A stretch of 64,000 nt of DNA, from assembly GCA_001636495.1 (NCBI GenBank), contig KV440964.1, positions 3,054,666-3,118,665 on the forward strand, in the 5' to 3' direction. The notes below the pieces were generated by a model. The model ran no database searches. It was not told the origin of the DNA and saw only the letters and a program-made list of their open reading frames with translations. Positions 44,812 through 54,896 of this stretch are shown here, one piece after another. The stretch comes from Sutcliffiella horikoshii (GTDB lineage: Bacteria > Bacillota > Bacilli > Bacillales > Bacillaceae_I). The position numbers and the translations under genes are program-made. Numbering within the stretch: position 1 is the first letter of the stretch; every line of letters begins with the position of its first letter.

Positions 44812-45203
44812 ATGATTAGAGGCTCTGTCATTTTTTTCACTTTGTCTTTTTTCATTTTATCTTCTTGTCAAGAGAACCAAACGATTACTCACATTCAATT
44901 TCCTGATGATGTCCATACACTGGTGTTTTTTTCTGATGAATCCAACTTACAGGATGAACATACATATTATGATGCTATCATTGATTTACGAAATACATTT
45001 CCAGATGAAGTTGCTAACTTGAAAGTAGTTCATTCTGAAAATGAAAAAATTTTATATAAACAGTTTAACGTCAAATCGACCCTTCCTTGATTGTCGTACA
45101 TCATAACGAAGTCGTGACACAGGTGGAAGGCTCCAAGCAAAAAGAGGATATTGTCGTTTCCATTGAACAAGCTTTGAACGATGCAGGTGATTCCACTTAT
45201 TAA
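44812..45203 (+). pseudogene. Thioredoxin-like lipoprotein gene with a frameshift
   Basis: The frame starts at ATG 44812 (GAGG six bases upstream) with a lipoprotein signal MIRGSVIFFTLSFFILSSC. It continues as an alpha/beta domain lacking CxxC, and hits TGA at 45088. Shifting the frame at about 45081 restores the C-terminal half of a thioredoxin fold: cis-proline motif TPSLIVVHHNEVVTQVEG, then a helix (EDIVVSIEQALND) and stop at 45201-45203. One missing C in TCGACCCTT explains it. It is either a true disrupted gene or a sequencing error in a short C run. Confidence 0.8.
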
Positions 45204-45269
45204 TATGTGGGTGCCTGCATTTTTCTTTATTTTACGAAGGATCTGGCAAACCGCCCGGTGCTATATCCA

Positions 45270-45400
45270 CGCTGCTCCTTTCCGCAAATGACTTCGCTTT
45301 CCACGGGGCGACCTTGAGCCTCCTCGGCATTGCCTGCGGGGTCTCAAGATTGTCGCTACCCCCTCGTAGGAGTCTTCGCCATTTGCTCCAATCCGCAGCT
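45270..45400 (+). repeat. Structured repeat type A, copy A4
   Basis: Outer stem GCTGC (45271-45275) with GCAGC (45395-45399); other A copies have GCTGT/ACAGC, so both partners changed together. Second stem GCAAATGAC/GCCATTTGC has one mismatch. Third stem intact. It has no B partner. It shares AAACCGCCCGGT upstream with copy A3. Confidence 0.87.
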
Positions 45401-45493
45401 AGAATTCTTTTAGAAAGTTAAGTTAACTGTTATCTCAATCCCTTTACGTAGATAGATTTTAATCTGCAATGGAAATCATTTTATACTTTTCAA

Positions 45494-45527
45494 CAAAAAA
45501 ACCTCCGAAGTATTCGGAGGTTTTTTA
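45494..45527. terminator. Terminator of the pdh operon
   Basis: Stem AAAAAAACCTCCGAA/TTCGGAGGTTTTTT with a 3-base loop; it can act on both strands. Confidence 0.95.
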
Positions 45528-45536
45528 GTCAATCAT

Positions 45537-46949
45537 TTATTTTACGATATGAATTGGGCTACCCATTGCTACTTCTGCAGCTTCCATTGTGATTTCTCCC
45601 AATGTTGGATGCGCGTGAATTGTCATAGCGATATCTTCCGCTGTCATACCAGCTTCGATAGCAAGACCAAGTTCAGCAATCATGTCAGAAGCGCTAGAAC
45701 CGGCAATTTGAGCACCGATGATCAATCCGTCTTCTTTACGAGTTACAAGCTTCAAGAATCCGTCTGTTGCGTTTAAAGCCAATGCGCGGCCGTTCGCAGC
45801 AAATGGGAACTTAGCAGCTGTCACTTCAATTCCTTCTTCTTTTGCTTGAGCTTCCGTGTATCCTACAGAAGCAAGTTCTGGCTCAGAGAATACTACTGCA
45901 GGAATACCTAAGTAGTCAATCTCAGAAGGTTCACCAGCAATCGCTTCTGCAGCAATCTTACCTTCGTAAGAAGCTTTATGTGCAAGTGGAGGTCCCTCTA
46001 CGATATCACCAATAGCATAGATGTTAGAAACGCTAGTGCGGCACTGCTTGTCAATTTTGACAACGCCACGATCTGTCATTTCCACACCAACTTGCTCAAG
46101 GCCAAGCTCATCTGTGTTCGGACGGCGGCCTACAGTAACTAATACATAATCAGCGTCGATTGTTTGCTCTTCGCCTTTTACTTCAATCGTTACTTTCACG
46201 CCATCTTCTGTTTCTTCTACACCTTTAGCCATTGCTTTTGTGAAGATTTCTACGTTACCTTTTTTCTTTAGGTTACGTTTTACAAGTGAGCTCATTTGCT
46301 TTTCAAAACCAGCCAAGATCTCATCTGCAGCTTCCACAATAACAACTTCTGTTCCAAAGTTTGCATAAGCTGTACCTAGCTCAGTACCGATGTAACCTCC
46401 ACCGATAACAACTAGTTTCTTTGGAATATCTTTAAGTGCCAAAGCGCCTGTAGAATCAAGAACACGTTTGGAATACTTGAAAGTCGGGATTTCGATTGGG
46501 CGAGAACCTGTTGCAATGATACAGTTGTTGAACTTGTATGTTTGCGCAGAGTTATCATCCATGATACGAACTGTGTTACCGTCTACGAAGTATGCTTCTC
46601 CTGAAACGATGTCTACTTTATTCCCCTTAAGCAGACCTTCTACTCCGCCAGTCAACTTCTTAACTACTCCAGCTTTCCATTCTTGAACCTTAGAGAAATC
46701 AACTGTTACGTTCTCAGCAGTGATTCCCATATCCTCAGAATGTTTTGCTGTTTCAAAGCGGTGACCTGCAGAAATTAACGCTTTGGAAGGAATACAGCCA
46801 ACATTTAAACATACTCCACCAAGAGTGTTCTTTTCTACGATTGTTACCTTTTGTCCCAGTTGAGCCGCGCGGATTGCAGCAACATATCCGCCAGGGCCCG
46901 AACCGATGACAAGCGTATCTACATCAATTGCGAAATCTCCTACTACCAT
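45537..46949 (-). CDS. pdhD: Dihydrolipoamide dehydrogenase (PdhD, E3)
   Basis: The FAD enzyme that reoxidises lipoamide of the pyruvate and other 2-oxoacid dehydrogenase complexes with NAD. The 470-aa chain has the FAD-binding [17 protein letters not shown], the redox disulfide [15 protein letters not shown] (Cys near 47 and 52), the NAD-binding [14 protein letters not shown] near 183, and the C-terminal active-site [14 protein letters not shown] precedes the ATG and the gene starts three bases after the pdhC stop. It is last in the operon and is followed by a strong terminator. Confidence 0.98.
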   Translation of the reverse strand: MVVGDFAIDVDTLVIGSGPGGYVAAIRAAQLGQKVTIVEKNTLGGVCLNVGCIPSKALISAGHRFETAKHSEDMGITAENVTVDFSKVQEWKAGVVKKLTGGVEGLLKGNKVDIVSGEAYFVDGNTVRIMDDNSAQTYKFNNCIIATGSRPIEIPTFKYSKRVLDSTGALALKDIPKKLVVIGGGYIGTELGTAYANFGTEVVIVEAADEILAGFEKQMSSLVKRNLKKKGNVEIFTKAMAKGVEETEDGVKVTIEVKGEEQTIDADYVLVTVGRRPNTDELGLEQVGVEMTDRGVVKIDKQCRTSVSNIYAIGDIVEGPPLAHKASYEGKIAAEAIAGEPSEIDYLGIPAVVFSEPELASVGYTEAQAKEEGIEVTAAKFPFAANGRALALNATDGFLKLVTRKEDGLIIGAQIAGSSASDMIAELGLAIEAGMTAEDIAMTIHAHPTLGEITMEAAEVAMGSPIHIVK

Positions 46950-46952
46950 TTA

Positions 46953-48329
46953 TTAACCCTCCATTAACAATAATTGTGGATCGTTCAATAGACGCTTGAT
47001 ATGGTTAAGCGCATTTTGAGCAGTAGCGCCATCAATCATACGATGGTCAAAGCTTAGTGATAAGGCAAGAACTGGAGCCACTACAATTTCTCCGTCTTTC
47101 ACTACAGGTTTTTCTGCGATACGGCCGATACCTAGAATCGCAACCTCTGGATGGTTAATAACCGGTGTGAACCATTGTCCACCAGCAGAACCGATGTTTG
47201 TAATAGTGCAAGATGCACCTTTCATCTCATCAGACGCCAATTTACCGTCACGCGCTTTTCCAGCAAGTTCGTTGATCTCGTTGGAAATGGAGAAGATAGA
47301 CTTTCTGTCCGCATCTTTCACAACAGGAACTAATAAGCCCTTCTCTGTATCAGCAGCGATTCCGATGTTGTAATAGTGCTTGTGAACAATCTCATCTGTT
47401 GCATCATCTAGAGATGTATTAAGTACAGGGTACTCACGTAAAGCAGATGTAAGTGCTTTAACTACGTATGGTAAGAATGTTAACTTAATACCTTTGTCTG
47501 CTGCAACTGATTTGAATTTCTTACGGTGAGCAACAAGTTCTGTCACATCGATTTCGTCCATCAATGTTACGTGAGGCGCAGTGTGCTTGGAGTTAACCAT
47601 CGCTTTTGCAATCGCACGACGCATACCACTCATTTTCTCACGAGTCTCAGGGTATTGACCAGCAGGAATTGCTTGTTTTTCTTGTTTCGCTTCCGCTTTT
47701 GTTTCTTCTTTAGCTGCAGGAGCCGCTTCAGTAGTAGTTTCTTCTGCTTTAGCGCCGCCACCGCTTAAGAATGCATCGATGTCACTCTTAAGTACGCGTC
47801 CGTTGTCGCCGGAACCAGCTACTTGACGGATTTCAACGCCTTTTTCGCGAGCATATTTACGAACGGATGGCATCGCGATGATGCGTTTGTTTGGATCTAC
47901 TTCCACTTGCTCTTGAGCGCCTGCGCCTGTTTCAGCTTTTGGCTCTTCTTTTGGAGCTTCTTCTTTTTTCACATCTTGACCAGCTTCAGCAGTTGCTTGA
48001 ACTTGTCCTTCAGTTTTTTCATCAGATTTCGTTTCAGCCTTTTCATCATCGCTGCCGTGGTCGTCACCTTTGAACTTAAGGTCTTCATAACCTGGAGCGT
48101 CAAGTGTGATGATTGTTTGTCCAACAGTACAAACAGTACCTTCTTCCACTTTCAATTCCGTTACTTTCCCTTTTACAGGAGATGGAATTTCTACGACTGC
48201 TTTATCGTTTTGTACTTCACAAAGTACATCATCTTCTTCGATTTCGTCACCTGGTTTTACGAACCATTTTACGATTTCACCTTCATGGATACCTTCACCG
48301 ATATCTGGCAGTTTAAATTGGAATGACAC
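46953..48329 (-). CDS. pdhC: Pyruvate dehydrogenase E2, dihydrolipoamide acetyltransferase (PdhC)
   Basis: The core of the pyruvate dehydrogenase complex. The 458-aa chain has one lipoyl domain (lysine in [10 protein letters not shown], near 43), a long Ala/Glu/Lys/Thr linker (85-130), the peripheral-subunit-binding domain ([13 protein letters not shown]), a second linker, and the catalytic domain with [12 protein letters not shown] near the C-terminus. The open frame begins with TTG three codons earlier, but AGGAGG is directly against that TTG. The GTG at 48329 has the right spacing and gives the family start. A structured repeat lies between it and pdhB. Confidence 0.96.
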   Translation of the reverse strand: MSFQFKLPDIGEGIHEGEIVKWFVKPGDEIEEDDVLCEVQNDKAVVEIPSPVKGKVTELKVEEGTVCTVGQTIITLDAPGYEDLKFKGDDHGSDDEKAETKSDEKTEGQVQATAEAGQDVKKEEAPKEEPKAETGAGAQEQVEVDPNKRIIAMPSVRKYAREKGVEIRQVAGSGDNGRVLKSDIDAFLSGGGAKAEETTTEAAPAAKEETKAEAKQEKQAIPAGQYPETREKMSGMRRAIAKAMVNSKHTAPHVTLMDEIDVTELVAHRKKFKSVAADKGIKLTFLPYVVKALTSALREYPVLNTSLDDATDEIVHKHYYNIGIAADTEKGLLVPVVKDADRKSIFSISNEINELAGKARDGKLASDEMKGASCTITNIGSAGGQWFTPVINHPEVAILGIGRIAEKPVVKDGEIVVAPVLALSLSFDHRMIDGATAQNALNHIKRLLNDPQLLLMEG

Positions 48330-48377
48330 AGTTTTCAACCTCCTATGATAGATAGCTTTATAAGGGTTTTGTTAACT

Positions 48378-48506
48378 TCTGTAGATTTTCGTTCCAGGTG
48401 TTCGCTTTCCGCGGGACGGTGTTTGAGCCTCCTCACTTCGTTGCGGGGTCTCAACCAACCGTTATCCCCCCGCTGGAGTCTCACACCTTACACTCCAATC
48501 TACAGA
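48378..48506 (+). repeat. Structured repeat type B-like, copy B4, inside the pdh operon
   Basis: A divergent copy with a perfect 10-bp outer stem TCTGTAGATT (48378-48387) and AATCTACAGA (48497-48506). Second stem AGGTGT/ACACCT; third stem ACGG..TTGAG/CTCAA..CCGT. The stems differ from A and B but keep pairing, and the core (CGCTTTCCGCGGG, GAGCCTCCTC, GCGGGGTCTCAA, GGAGTCT) is kept. It lies between pdhB and pdhC, so it would be part of the mRNA. Confidence 0.87.
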
Positions 48507-48626
48507 GATATTACTAAAAACGAGATACCCTTCTTCTGCATACTTTGTATAAAATGGAGAGCCCACTCTTGGCTAGGCGAAGAATGGACTTCCGTATGGT
48601 CGTTCTAATTGAGAACTTTATATATA

Positions 48627-49604
48627 TTAGAAGTTAAGAACTTTTTTAGCTGTTTCCAATACATCTTTGTGATTTGGCAACCATACGCTCTCAGCTTGAG
48701 AGAATGGGAATACCGTATCAGGAGCAGCTACACGCAATACTGGAGCTTCTAGGCTAAGAATCGCACGGTCGTTGATTTCCGCTACGATGCTTGCACCGAT
48801 TCCAGCTTGTTTTTGTGCTTCTTGAACCACAATCGCACGGCCTGTCTTTTCAACAGATGCAATGATTGTTTCGATGTCTAATGGGCTGATTGTACGTATG
48901 TCGATCACTTCAGCAGAAACGCCGTCCTTTTCAAGCTGATCAGCAGCTTTTAAGCACTCATGAACCATTGCTCCATAAGTGATCATTGTGATGTCGGAAC
49001 CTTCACGTTTAACGTCTGCTTTACCGATTTCGATTGTGTACTCTTCTTCAGGAACCTCTTGACGGAAAGAACGATATAACTTCATGTGCTCTAAGAAGAC
49101 AACTGGGTCGTTATCACGGATTGCAGAAATTAACAGACCTTTTGCATCATATGGAGTTGCAGGAATAACTACTTTAAGACCTGGTTGTTGTGCCATAAGT
49201 CCTTCTAAGCTGTCTGCATGAAGTTCCGGTGTGTGAACTCCTCCACCGAATGGAGAGCGGATAGTAACTGGTGCAGTCCAGCGTCCACCTGTACGGTAAC
49301 GCATACGAGCAAGTTGTCCACTTATGGAGTCCATTACTTCATAAACGAAACCGAAGAATTGGATTTCCATAACAGGACGGAAGCCAGTTACGCCGAAGCC
49401 GACAGCAAGACCACCAATTCCTGATTCTGCAAGAGGCGTGTCAAATACGCGGTCTTCTCCAAATTCAGCTTGAAGGCCTTCAGTGGCACGGAAAACCCCA
49501 CCGTTTTGACCAACGTCTTCACCGAAAAGTAAGACGTTTTCGTCATTTTTCAATTCTGTGCGTAACGCATCAGTGATTGCTTGAATCATAGTCATTTGCG
49601 CCAT
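48627..49604 (-). CDS. pdhB: Pyruvate dehydrogenase E1 beta subunit (PdhB)
   Basis: A 325-aa transketolase-like subunit. Family blocks are [35 protein letters not shown] (with the glutamate that helps activate thiamine diphosphate), [19 protein letters not shown] and the C-terminal domain [15 protein letters not shown]. With PdhA it decarboxylates pyruvate and acetylates lipoyl groups on E2. It starts three bases after the pdhA stop. The gap to pdhC is nearly 300 bases, wide for this operon. Confidence 0.98.
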   Translation of the reverse strand: MAQMTMIQAITDALRTELKNDENVLLFGEDVGQNGGVFRATEGLQAEFGEDRVFDTPLAESGIGGLAVGFGVTGFRPVMEIQFFGFVYEVMDSISGQLARMRYRTGGRWTAPVTIRSPFGGGVHTPELHADSLEGLMAQQPGLKVVIPATPYDAKGLLISAIRDNDPVVFLEHMKLYRSFRQEVPEEEYTIEIGKADVKREGSDITMITYGAMVHECLKAADQLEKDGVSAEVIDIRTISPLDIETIIASVEKTGRAIVVQEAQKQAGIGASIVAEINDRAILSLEAPVLRVAAPDTVFPFSQAESVWLPNHKDVLETAKKVLNF

Positions 49605-49607
49605 GGC

Positions 49608-50723
<1,116 letters not shown>

Positions 50724-51237
50724 CTACGTCACCTCTTCCTTTCTATTAAGAGAACTATTTAATACATCATTACATACAAAAATAGGTTACCCAAAAACAT
50801 GTTTTAAAAGACATTTTTCTGTTTGTGATGCAAAAACCTATCTTTCCTCTTTTACCGCTTGTACAATCTGTCATAACAAGCGAAATAATTTATCCTGTAT
50901 TAATGTTTCCAAGGAAAATATTAATACAACTTTTCACCAAGGTCAAGTTTACAATACACGGATTAATTCCGTCAATCTCTTTGCTTAGATTAACTTTTCT
51001 CACTCCAAGAAATGTAAGATCCTTTCGGAGACACGGCATCTGTACTAATACAATTACAACAACTGTATCACAAAAGCTCCCCTTCCAAAGCTTCTAATTA
51101 TCTCATAATAATAAATAGACACTATATATTCCTTTCCCACTATTGCTTTAACTTAACCTTTTCAAAGGAAAGACTATTCTGACATATAAAAAAGCTTACT
51201 TGTTATAAGACAATTTCCTACAAAATTCGAAAGTGAT
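50724..51237. other. AT-rich region upstream of pdhA
   Basis: About 510 bases between the ykyA terminator and pdhA. Open frames on the plus strand are antisense or non-protein-like. No convincing promoter, repeat or RNA was recognised, although a regulatory leader of the pdh operon must lie here. Confidence 0.4.
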
Positions 51238-51287
51238 TAAAAAAAAGTAACCCACAGGAGCTTTCTCGCTCCCATGGGTTACTCATG
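51238..51287 (-). terminator. Terminator after ykyA
   Basis: Minus strand: AGTAACCCA..GGAGC/GCTCC..TGGGTTACT followed by TTTTTTTT. Confidence 0.95.
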
Positions 51288-51296
51288 TTATGAATT

Positions 51297-51962
51297 TTAG
51301 TTATTATAGGTTACATCCAGACCAGCTTTTTTATAGAATTCTAGCTTGGCTTCATTATATTGCTCGGTATATTCATTGAATGAATCATTTGCTTCATTAA
51401 TTTTATCGTATTTTTCGTTTAAATTATTAATTTGCATTTGCAGTTCTTCCAATGTAAGGTCTTCTGTTTGAAATAACTCATACATGTCCTTTTCAATCAC
51501 CATCGATTCCTTGTAGTGATTCCATAGAGTCATATAAGCTTCATAACGTTGTTCCATAAGTTGGTACAAGGATTGCGCATCTTTTTTTAGTTCCTCGTCC
51601 TCCAATGATTCAATGGAAGCCTTCACTTCTTCAAATTGTTCACGTGCAGCCTCAATGCTCTTTTTTTCTTCTTCCAATGCGGCTTCTTTTTGCTCTACCA
51701 ACCCTAGTCCTTCTTGTGAAAGTTTGACAATCTGATCAAACTCTTTCATTCCCAGACTTAAAATCTCTTCATAAATGGCAGACTCTTCTTTTTCCAGTTT
51801 TAATAAAGGTTCTTGTTGTTCTTCAAAGCTCGCTTCAAGCTCCACTACCTTTTCCAGTGTCTGAAAGATCTCCTGTTCTGGAGATTCGCCATTCGTACAT
51901 CCAGTTAAAAGTAGAGAAAAAGCTAAAGCACCAGAACAAATACTTTTTTTCCACAAACGCAA
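51297..51962 (-). CDS. ykyA: YkyA-like lipoprotein with coiled coil
   Basis: A 221-aa lipoprotein: signal MRLWKKSICSGALAFSLLLT and lipobox LTGC, then about 200 residues of nearly continuous helix rich in Glu, Lys, Leu and Gln with heptad patterns (EEEKKSIEAAREQFEEVKAS). It matches the putative cell-wall-binding lipoprotein YkyA of B. subtilis in type and position. The open frame extends 38 codons upstream; TTG at 51962 with AGGGGG upstream is the best start. It is divergent from the deformylase gene. Confidence 0.88.
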   Translation of the reverse strand: MRLWKKSICSGALAFSLLLTGCTNGESPEQEIFQTLEKVVELEASFEEQQEPLLKLEKEESAIYEEILSLGMKEFDQIVKLSQEGLGLVEQKEAALEEEKKSIEAAREQFEEVKASIESLEDEELKKDAQSLYQLMEQRYEAYMTLWNHYKESMVIEKDMYELFQTEDLTLEELQMQINNLNEKYDKINEANDSFNEYTEQYNEAKLEFYKKAGLDVTYNN

Positions 51963-52146
51963 TTTAAATCCCCCTAACATGTCTTCTCTATAACTATAAA
52001 TATTATTGCTAATTTTTACAATATTAATTTGTTGAATAGTTTTATGTAGACTCAAGCTTTTGTTAAAATGTATCATGATTCATAATAGCTACCATATATA
52101 CTAGTGTATGGCGTATATTATATGTATAAAGGATAGGAGTGAAGTC

Positions 52147-52701
52147 ATGCTTACAACCAAAGATATCATAAAGGAAGGACATCCTACATTAAGAACTGTA
52201 GCAAGTGATGTTGCACTTCCACCTTCACAGGAAGATGCGACGATACTTGCAAAAATGATGGAGTATCTTCAAAATAGTCAAAACCCCGAAATTTCCATGC
52301 AACACAACTTACGTCCAGGGGTGGGATTGGCAGCTCCCCAAATAAATGTTGCAAAAAAAATGATTGCTGTCCATATTACAGATGAAACCGGAAAATTACA
52401 TAGCTATGCACTCTTCAACCCAAGAATCGTTAGCCACTCCGTAGAAAAAAGTTATCTCACTTCCGGAGAAGGGTGCCTGTCAGTGGAAAGAGACGTACCA
52501 GGTCTTGTACCCAGATATGCTAGAGTAACAGTTAAAGCTACCAATTTACAGGGAGAAGAGTTGAAGCTTCGATTGAAAGGCTTGGTTTCTATCGTTTTCC
52601 AGCATGAAATAGATCATTTACATGGAGTCATGTTCTATGATCATATCAACCAGCAGAACCCTTTCCAGCCGCCTGAAGGCGCTTTGCCAATTGAACGCTA
52701 A
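52147..52701 (+). CDS. defB: Peptide deformylase
   Basis: A metalloenzyme that removes the N-formyl group from nascent proteins. The 184-aa protein carries all three family motifs: GVGLAAPQ near 58, EGCLSV near 109, and HEIDH near 155, which supply the metal ligands (Cys, His, His) and the catalytic Glu. It is type 2, as the Bacillus YkrB enzyme, with the same length. The open frame starts 13 codons earlier; AGGAGTGAAG fits the ATG at 52147. Confidence 0.96.
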   Translation: MLTTKDIIKEGHPTLRTVASDVALPPSQEDATILAKMMEYLQNSQNPEISMQHNLRPGVGLAAPQINVAKKMIAVHITDETGKLHSYALFNPRIVSHSVEKSYLTSGEGCLSVERDVPGLVPRYARVTVKATNLQGEELKLRLKGLVSIVFQHEIDHLHGVMFYDHINQQNPFQPPEGALPIER

Positions 52702-52710
52702 GCAAACATA

Positions 52711-52744
52711 GGAAAAGCCTGATCGATAATCGATCAGGCTTTTG
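52711..52744. terminator. Bidirectional terminator between def and ykrA
   Basis: Perfect stem AAAAGCCTGATCGAT/ATCGATCAGGCTTTT; it includes the ykrA stop codon. Confidence 0.92.
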
Positions 52745-53537
52745 ATTTAATCGGGTTGTTCAGGAGCCCCACAAGTTCCAGACCATGCATAATTCCATCT
52801 TCCGCTACATCCTTCGTAACATGGTTTGCCACCTTCAGTAATTCTGGATGGGCATTTCCCATCGCAACACCTGTACCAACATAATCAATCATTTCCACAT
52901 CATTCAAGCCATCTCCAAAAGCAAACACATTTTCCTTTTTAAAAGGCAGTCTCTCGAGCATCCTTTGGATACCTATTGCTTTTGAGCCTCCTCTAGGCAG
53001 AATATCTGTAGAATACTGGTGCCAACGGATAAAGTGAAAGTCATTATAAGCATCCACATAACTTTGTTGCTTTTCGTCTTCAATGAACAATAACGCCTGA
53101 TAGATTTCTGTTTCATCAAGTAATGAAGGGCCGAATTCCGGATGCGTAAACTTCAGACTACCCATACTTTCATGAATGAAAGGATGGTCCTCTACATTCG
53201 CCTTCATAGTCTCATGATTTAAATAAACAAGAGGATGCCCTAATTTCTCCGAATTTCTTCGAAGCTCATGCATTTTTTCGACATTCAACGGGTTTTTGTA
53301 GACGACTTCCCCTTCAAAAACAACATACTGACCGTTAAAACTAACAAATGAATGAATATCCAACTCATTTCGTAAATCCTCGAACATGAATGGAGCCCTT
53401 CCTGTAGCAATCGCCACATACACTCCTCTTTCTTTTAACTCTTTTACCGCCTGCTTAGTTGATTCAGGTAATTTTTTATCATGATCGAGAAGCGTACCAT
53501 CTATATCAAAAAATACTATCTTGTCGTTTTTTTCCAT
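52734..53537 (-). CDS. ykrA: HAD-superfamily Cof-type phosphatase YkrA
   Basis: A 267-aa cytoplasmic HAD hydrolase of the Cof (IIB cap) subfamily. Motif I is FFDIDGTLLD (nucleophile Asp), motif II IATGRAP, motif III lysine in GSKAIGIQRML, and motif IV FAFGDGLNDVEMI. Such enzymes act on sugar phosphates, FMN or other phosphoesters; the substrate is not known. The open frame begins with GTG three codons earlier inside the AAGGTGG binding site; the ATG at 53537 is used. It follows the EamA transporter by 19 bases and is co-transcribed with it. Confidence 0.93.
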   Translation of the reverse strand: MEKNDKIVFFDIDGTLLDHDKKLPESTKQAVKELKERGVYVAIATGRAPFMFEDLRNELDIHSFVSFNGQYVVFEGEVVYKNPLNVEKMHELRRNSEKLGHPLVYLNHETMKANVEDHPFIHESMGSLKFTHPEFGPSLLDETEIYQALLFIEDEKQQSYVDAYNDFHFIRWHQYSTDILPRGGSKAIGIQRMLERLPFKKENVFAFGDGLNDVEMIDYVGTGVAMGNAHPELLKVANHVTKDVAEDGIMHGLELVGLLNNPIKSKA

Positions 53538-53556
53538 CTTTACCACCTTACTCTCT

Positions 53557-54462
53557 TTAGACTGCGACGTTTTTGACTACTTTGTGTTTTTTTACTTTCG
53601 TTTTGTACGAAGATAAATATACACCACTGAAGATAAGAATTAAACCGATAAGCATATGTGGTGTTATTTTCTCGCCTAATAGGAGACTTCCCCATATCAT
53701 TGCCGTAATTGGCACTATATAAGTAACCAAGGAAGCAAATTCCGCACTCCCTTCTTTGACCATGTAGTAATATAGAAGGTAAGCAAAACCTGATCCGAAT
53801 ACACCTAATCCAATGAGGGAAAAGATAGTATTCATGCCTCCTACCGCTATAAATCCAGAAGGTTGAAAAATTGCCATCATCACCCCTGAGATCATACCGG
53901 CCATAGCGAGAGTGCTAAAGGAAATCAAAGCTATCGGGATGTTCTGTAAGTACCTTTTACTGAGATGTGCGCCAAAACCATAACAGATCGTCGCCCCTAG
54001 CATCGTACCTACACCCAGTAGATTATCCTGAAACAGTTGGAACACGTTCAACTCCAACAGAACCATGATTCCAAAGAAACCAACTGCAACACCTGCCCAT
54101 TGCTTTTTATCCATTTTGCTAGCAAAGATGGTAAAACCGATTAAAATGGTCCATATCGGTGTTGTTGCGTTGACGACAGACGCCAGGCTGCTACTGATTG
54201 TTGTTTCACTGACAGCAATAAGCGCCCAAGGAAGTGCATTATTAAGTAATGCAATGAAAAGGATTGGCATCAGCGGGAGCTTTCTTACCGTATGAATTTT
54301 ATTTTGAATAATTAGTAATACCAGCAAAGTACCGGCCCCAAAGACACACCGCCAGAAAACGACGCCCCAAACCCCCAGGTCCACCACAAGCAATTTTATA
54401 AATAAAAAGGACATTCCCCATATCAAACTTAATGTCAATAAGGCCAAATAAAGACGCTTCAT
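53557..54462 (-). CDS. EamA/DMT-family transporter
   Basis: A 301-aa integral membrane protein with ten spans in two EamA repeats (first from LTLSLIWGMSFLFIKLL, second from NLLGVGTMLGATICYGFG). The drug/metabolite transporter superfamily exports metabolites or amino acids; the substrate here is unknown. The start codon ATG at 54462 has AAGGTGGTAAAG upstream, nearly the same leader as that of ykrA downstream. A cre-like sequence lies about 60-75 bases upstream. Confidence 0.9.
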   Translation of the reverse strand: MKRLYLALLTLSLIWGMSFLFIKLLVVDLGVWGVVFWRCVFGAGTLLVLLIIQNKIHTVRKLPLMPILFIALLNNALPWALIAVSETTISSSLASVVNATTPIWTILIGFTIFASKMDKKQWAGVAVGFFGIMVLLELNVFQLFQDNLLGVGTMLGATICYGFGAHLSKRYLQNIPIALISFSTLAMAGMISGVMMAIFQPSGFIAVGGMNTIFSLIGLGVFGSGFAYLLYYYMVKEGSAEFASLVTYIVPITAMIWGSLLLGEKITPHMLIGLILIFSGVYLSSYKTKVKKHKVVKNVAV

Positions 54463-54522
54463 CCACTTTACCACCTTGTATTATTAGGGTATCGAAATAA
54501 AAGTTTATTCTAACCTACAGGA

Positions 54523-54536
54523 AGAAAGCGTTTTCT
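54523..54536 (-). promoter_or_regulatory. cre-like sequence upstream of the EamA-ykrA unit
   Basis: AGAAAGCGTTTTCT is a near palindrome that matches TGWAANCGNTNWCA at all but the end positions. No clear promoter could be placed next to it. The remaining 315-base gap holds no other recognisable feature. Confidence 0.4.
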
Positions 54537-54777
54537 GTCAATGAAAAGTTCACATACCTCGACCTCATATTAACTCCAACAATCGCCTTATTCCCAATTA
54601 AGCATTTATATGTTAATCTGATTGTAACCATACTTGATTCTACGTACATTGTTCAGAAGTGAAAGCCATTCCTTATGTACTGAAATTTCGTATATTTACC
54701 AGCAACAATTTTATCTGTTTGAAGCATATTAACTAGTAACAAACAGATCGTACCTTGAGTACAAGGAGTGAATGCTC

Positions 54778-54849
54778 ATGTTAAGAAGATTGAGAAAGAA
54801 AATACTGCGTAGAATGAACAATATTCTCAAACGAAAAACGATTGCTTAG
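54778..54849 (+). CDS. Small cationic peptide, 23 aa
   Basis: A very short gene with strong signals. AAGGAGTG lies seven bases before the ATG, and a hairpin with a T-rich tail follows 13 bases after the stop. The peptide MLRRLRKKILRRMNNILKRK is about half Arg and Lys, with Leu, Ile and Met spaced so that one helix face is hydrophobic. It could bind nucleic acid or membranes. It has no homologue that I recognise. It stands alone between the EamA gene and rpoY. Confidence 0.6.
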   Translation: MLRRLRKKILRRMNNILKRKTIA

Positions 54850-54859
54850 TCTATTCCGT

Positions 54860-54896
54860 TGATGAGTCCTTCTACTTTGAAGGGCTCTTACATATT
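54860..54896 (+). terminator. Probable terminator after the small peptide gene
   Basis: Stem GAG.CCTTC/GAAGG.CTC with a 6-base loop, followed by TTACATATTTT. Confidence 0.6.

Noticed and set aside
47823-48326. Long plus-strand frames opposite pdhC (up to 167 codons)
   Set aside because: Antisense shadows of the Ala/Glu/Lys-rich linker of PdhC, giving Phe/Ser/Leu-rich low-complexity products.
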